From a bacterium MnTg04 (GTDB taxonomy: Bacteria > Pseudomonadota > Gammaproteobacteria > Steroidobacterales > MnTg04), in assembly GCA_008975185.1 (NCBI GenBank), contig BFAU01000109.1:1-8978 (forward strand): DNA of 8,978 nt, given 5' to 3'. Shown here piece after piece: positions 6,393-8,978 of this stretch (its first letter is position 1; the number at the start of each line of letters is the position of its first letter). The notes beneath the pieces were generated by a model, which saw only the letters and a program-made list of their open reading frames with translations, had not been told where the DNA came from and made no database searches. A program made the translations under genes and the position numbers.

Positions 6393-6411
6393 CGCTTCGA
6401 ACCCGGAAGCG
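6393..6411 (+). other. Hairpin in the tRNA-Gly 5' leader
   Basis: CGCTTC (6393-6398) and GAAGCG (6406-6411) pair perfectly around a 7-base loop, ending three bases before the mature tRNA. No T run follows, so it is not an intrinsic terminator for pgsA. It would sit in the leader removed by RNase P and could guide folding or processing. The role is inferred. Confidence 0.5.
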
Positions 6412-6414
6412 ACT

Positions 6415-6489
6415 GCGGGTGTAGCTCAGGGGTAGAGCGAGACGTTGCCAACGTCTAGGTCGACGGTTCAATTCCGTTCACCCGCTCCA
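6415..6489 (+). tRNA. tRNA-Gly (anticodon GCC)
   Basis: The 75-base gene folds into a full cloverleaf. The acceptor arms GCGGGTG (6415-6421) and CACCCGC (6479-6485) pair at all seven positions. The D stem is GCTC/GAGC, the anticodon stem is AGACG/CGTCT with loop TTGCCAA, giving anticodon GCC at 6447-6449, and the T stem is GACGG/CCGTT with loop TTCAATT. The discriminator is T (U73), as expected for bacterial tRNA-Gly, and CCA is encoded at 6487-6489. It decodes GGC and GGU. It is at the place of glyW downstream of pgsA, but no further tRNA genes follow. Confidence 0.97.
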
Positions 6490-6503
6490 GATCGGCAGGC
6501 AAA

Positions 6504-6530
6504 CCCGGCCATTGGCCGGGCTTGTTTTTT
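6504..6530 (+). terminator. Rho-independent terminator of tRNA-Gly
   Basis: CCCGGCC (6504-6510), a three-base loop ATT and GGCCGGG (6514-6520) form a seven-pair GC stem, followed by CTTG and six T (6525-6530). It starts 14 bases after the CCA end. The stop codon of the convergent DUF885 gene overlaps the T run by two bases. On the minus strand the same hairpin is followed only by TTTGCC, so termination of the DUF885 transcript here is possible but weaker. Confidence 0.88.
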
Positions 6531-8265
6531 ATTTGCCCGTGACCGCATTGGTCTTTTCAGCCATCTCGTCAAGGCGCTTTATTTCATCTGCCCGATCCAG
6601 GTACTCCCAGCGCTGAAGCGCAATTGGAACGTTACCGTTTTGCATCAGGGAATCGTGGAAATGCCGGAGACTGAATTCTTCTTTGAGATCCAGCCTGGCA
6701 TCGCTGAGAAACCGGTTGATTTGCAGCGCACCGATTTGATAGCTGATCGCCTGTCCCGGGTTAAAAGCAAAAAAGACCGCCTCCTGGGTCGCTGTTTCAA
6801 GATCCATCGGCACGGTCCGGGCCAGGTAGGCGCCGGCTTGCTCGATCGTGAAATCACCGGTCGCCAGGCGAATATCGACTTCGACCCGCAAAGCTCGTAA
6901 GCGCATAAAGCTGTAAATGGTTTCCCGGGTTTTCGGGCTGTCGTCGAACAGCCCGGCCTGCAACAACATCTCCTCGACATAAAAACCGATGCCTTCGTTG
7001 GCGCCGGAATCTATATAGCGCCGGCGCACTGGGTCGGGATTCTTCCACGACTGTGCAAGTTGAAAATAATGGCCCGGCACGCCTTCATGGACAATCAGCG
7101 GGCGCGGGTCCTGCGCGGATGCCAAATGGAAATAGGGGAGGTCCGACGAGGGATCGGGAACATAGCTGATGGCGTGTTCATCCAGCCGCGTTTCCGAGGT
7201 CAGATCGTCAGTGACGCCCATAAACGCCAGTGGCGCCAGGTAATCCGGCAGCGGGCGATTGAGGTAGCGTTTGAGCCAGGAGGGTACCGTCATCAAATTA
7301 TGTGCTTCGAGAAACTGGCGAATCCGTCCTTCCATACGCCGTGACGTGTCGATCTGCGCCTGGAGGTCGTCAAAAATTGCCGGCGATTCCAGACTCGCGT
7401 TGCGATTTTTCTCCAGCGTGTCGAAGGTCACCGCACGCTCCCACGCAAGCCTGCCCTGGGCCAGCAGTTCCCCGGGCGTATGCGGAATCAAAGCCACATT
7501 GGCCAGGAAGAAAGAGTAGGCGTCTGTCCCCGCGCTGAATTCGTCAGTCATGATCGGATCGGCCGATCGAAGCCAGCGTGCATATGCTTGCAATGCCGAA
7601 ACAGCCCCCCTTGTTGCGCGTTGCATACGCTCCCTCAATTCTTCCGGGAAATGCAGCTGCAGGGCCACCCGCATTTTCTTGAGGCGTTCGTCAATGCCCG
7701 CCAGCATCGTAATTGCGGCCCGCGAAAATGGCCGCACCGCCTGGTCGAGATTCGTATATGCAGCCTGGGTCAAATCGGGAAACGCTTCGAGACGCAGCAC
7801 AATATTTTCTGCACGCTGAGGCGTGATCGGGGAGGAAATAATCAACAGCTCGAAAACGCTGCCCAGAGTCTGATCGATATAAAACAACGGGTTTCGATGC
7901 GGCGATCTGAGCACATCGAGTTCCCAGCGCACCCTTAGAATGGCGGCCCGCAACAACCTGGCGTCCACCTGGTCGGCTTTACTCCATCCCGAATTATCGA
8001 GCGAGTCCAGCCGCGCAAGGAAACCCTGGTAGTCGGCACGGTAGCGGGTCAGTGCTGCGGGCGACCAGTCGGGAACCCAGCCATCCGGTCTTTCAACCCT
8101 CGGGATATCGTCCCCGCTGGCTGGTTGTTGAATCGCCCGCCAGCTAAAGAATTCCTGTGCAAGCGCCTGCAGCCCAGGATTCAGGCTGCGATCCGCTTCG
8201 ATACCATCGGCCGTTTCTATCGTCCACAGACCCAGGCACAACAGCAGGACAAGAAAACGGCGCAT
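6529..8265 (-). CDS. DUF885 family secreted metallopeptidase-like protein
   Basis: The 578-residue protein begins MRRFLVLLLCLGLWTIETADG, a likely Sec signal peptide (two Arg, hydrophobic core, small residues), so export to the periplasm is expected. The rest fits DUF885, a mostly helical family about 550-600 residues long. Its hallmark is an HExxPGH motif, here VHEGVPGHYFQ with His393, Glu394 and His399, which in related zinc peptidase folds binds zinc and holds the catalytic Glu. The block NEGIGFYVEEM (423-433) supplies acidic residues (Glu424, Glu431, Glu432) that could give the third ligand. Substrate is unknown; peptidase activity is inferred from the motif. The gene begins 14 bases after the stop of another DUF885 gene, so the two form an operon. 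It converges on the tRNA-Gly terminator. The ribosome binding site is weak, which suggests translational coupling. Confidence 0.88.
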   Translation of the reverse strand: MRRFLVLLLCLGLWTIETADGIEADRSLNPGLQALAQEFFSWRAIQQPASGDDIPRVERPDGWVPDWSPAALTRYRADYQGFLARLDSLDNSGWSKADQVDARLLRAAILRVRWELDVLRSPHRNPLFYIDQTLGSVFELLIISSPITPQRAENIVLRLEAFPDLTQAAYTNLDQAVRPFSRAAITMLAGIDERLKKMRVALQLHFPEELRERMQRATRGAVSALQAYARWLRSADPIMTDEFSAGTDAYSFFLANVALIPHTPGELLAQGRLAWERAVTFDTLEKNRNASLESPAIFDDLQAQIDTSRRMEGRIRQFLEAHNLMTVPSWLKRYLNRPLPDYLAPLAFMGVTDDLTSETRLDEHAISYVPDPSSDLPYFHLASAQDPRPLIVHEGVPGHYFQLAQSWKNPDPVRRRYIDSGANEGIGFYVEEMLLQAGLFDDSPKTRETIYSFMRLRALRVEVDIRLATGDFTIEQAGAYLARTVPMDLETATQEAVFFAFNPGQAISYQIGALQINRFLSDARLDLKEEFSLRHFHDSLMQNGNVPIALQRWEYLDRADEIKRLDEMAEKTNAVTGK

Positions 8266-8279
8266 GGCTTTGGCCCGGA

Positions 8280-8978
8280 TCAGTATGGCAACAACGCCGC
8301 GTCAGCCGATTCGTCGCCCGCCAGCATGTCCGCTCGCACCAGGGGTATCGGCGGCGCGCCATAGGAAAGAAAAGTGTCGTGAAACTCTTTCCACGCGGCG
8401 CGTCCGCCGCGGCCCGCCGTCCAGTCGTCCCTGAGCTTTCCGATCATCAATTTGCCCAGCGTGTAATTGAGGTAGCCCGGGTCGAATGTCCCGCGAAACG
8501 CCTGCTGGCTGGCGTTGCCAAAATCCTGCACGCCCTTGTCGATAAACATTTGCCTGGATTCGTCAACCGTCATGCCCTCGGTATGCAGGCCGATGGCGGA
8601 CAGGAAACGAACGTTGCGCAACAGCGCATTCGATAACTGGCCGATTTGCGAATCGGGCGCTTGCCCGTCCAGACCGGCGTCGAACATCATTTCTTCGGTG
8701 TAGTGCGCCCAGCCTTCGGTATAGGAATAAGTAAAGAAAGTCCTGCCAAACGCGGATTCCGATCGGTTGGCGTGCAGGAAATTCAGAAAATGCCCCGGCC
8801 AGACTTCGTGCACCGACACATACAGCAATTTCTTTGCACCCGGAATATAGGCGAGTCGATCTTCTTCCGACCAGGCCGGGTCGGGCGGGGCGATATAGTA
8901 GGTCGATGGCAGGCCTTCCTCGTATGGCCCCGGTATACGGATATAGGCGAAATTCCAGCGGTTGTAGGGCGGGGCTTC
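8280..8978 (-). CDS. DUF885 family metallopeptidase-like protein, C-terminal part (cut by right edge)
   Basis: The reverse strand is open from the window edge for 232 codons to a stop at 8280-8282. An apparent TTG start at 8828 is internal, because family sequence continues upstream of it (RWNFAYIRIPGPYE and GLPSTYYIAPPD). The visible part carries SVHEVWPGHFLN, the HExxPGH zinc motif of DUF885, and TEGWAHYTEEMM about 25 residues later, the usual acidic block. The C-terminal segments DPGYLNYTLGKLMIGKLR and GAPPIPLVRADML also suit the family. The N-terminal half, including any signal peptide, lies outside the window. It is a divergent paralogue of the following gene rather than a recent copy, since the motif surroundings differ (HEVWPGHFL against HEGVPGHYF). 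Substrate is unknown. Confidence 0.88.
   Translation of the reverse strand, partial: EAPPYNRWNFAYIRIPGPYEEGLPSTYYIAPPDPAWSEEDRLAYIPGAKKLLYVSVHEVWPGHFLNFLHANRSESAFGRTFFTYSYTEGWAHYTEEMMFDAGLDGQAPDSQIGQLSNALLRNVRFLSAIGLHTEGMTVDESRQMFIDKGVQDFGNASQQAFRGTFDPGYLNYTLGKLMIGKLRDDWTAGRGGRAAWKEFHDTFLSYGAPPIPLVRADMLAGDESADAALLPY

Noticed and set aside
6393..6411. Hairpin after pgsA read as a terminator
   Set aside because: No T run follows, and it lies downstream of a strong promoter, inside the tRNA leader.
6445..6900. Plus-strand frame beginning inside the tRNA
   Set aside because: It spans the tRNA and its terminator and then runs antisense to the DUF885 gene, with no recognisable domain.
8280..8828. 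Short DUF885 gene starting at a TTG at 8828
   Set aside because: The frame stays open to the window edge and the upstream codons still match the family, so the TTG is internal and the gene is simply cut.

Overview
The window looks like chromosomal DNA from a gammaproteobacterium with moderately high GC. The main reason is the order LuxR/FixJ-type regulator, uvrC, pgsA, tRNA-Gly, which is the uvrY-uvrC-pgsA-glyW order known from Escherichia coli and relatives. RluE-type pseudouridine synthase and class II DAHP synthase fit the same assignment. No mobile element, CRISPR array, phage gene or rRNA was seen. Genus and species cannot be fixed from this sequence alone.

Layout. 1-349 (minus): N-terminal part of a saccharopine-dehydrogenase-like NAD(P) protein running off the left edge. 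350-507: divergent promoter spacer. 508-1881 (plus): class II 3-deoxy-7-phosphoheptulonate synthase, the entry enzyme of the shikimate pathway. 1853-2437 (minus): RluE-like 23S rRNA pseudouridine synthase, convergent with and overlapping the end of the previous gene by 29 bases. 2438-2537: second divergent spacer. 2538-3218 (plus): UvrY/GacA-like regulator whose receiver domain lacks the phosphorylatable aspartate. 3279-3917 (plus): family-5-like Fe-S uracil-DNA glycosylase. 3930-5771 (plus): uvrC. 5793-6350 (plus): pgsA. 6358-6530: a compact tRNA unit with strong sigma70 promoter, leader hairpin, tRNA-Gly(GCC) and Rho-independent terminator. 6529-8265 and 8280-8978 (minus): two tandem DUF885 zinc-peptidase-like proteins, the upstream one cut by the right edge.

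How the genes work together. The glycosylase, uvrC and pgsA are 12 and 21 bases apart and probably form one transcription unit that joins base excision repair (removal of uracil), nucleotide excision repair (UvrC incision) and phosphatidylglycerol synthesis. The regulator lies just upstream, at the position of uvrY. The tRNA has its own promoter and terminator. The two DUF885 genes form a separate operon that converges on the tRNA terminator.

Most of the window is housekeeping sequence. The most interesting point is the UvrY/GacA positional counterpart with a degenerate receiver (Arg in place of the phospho-accepting Asp, Asp in place of the conserved Lys). Next are the glycosylase gene placed between it and uvrC, and several genes without a Shine-Dalgarno sequence that have a -10-like box 6-7 bases before the start codon, which suggests leaderless transcripts. 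I found no convincing wholly new multi-gene system.
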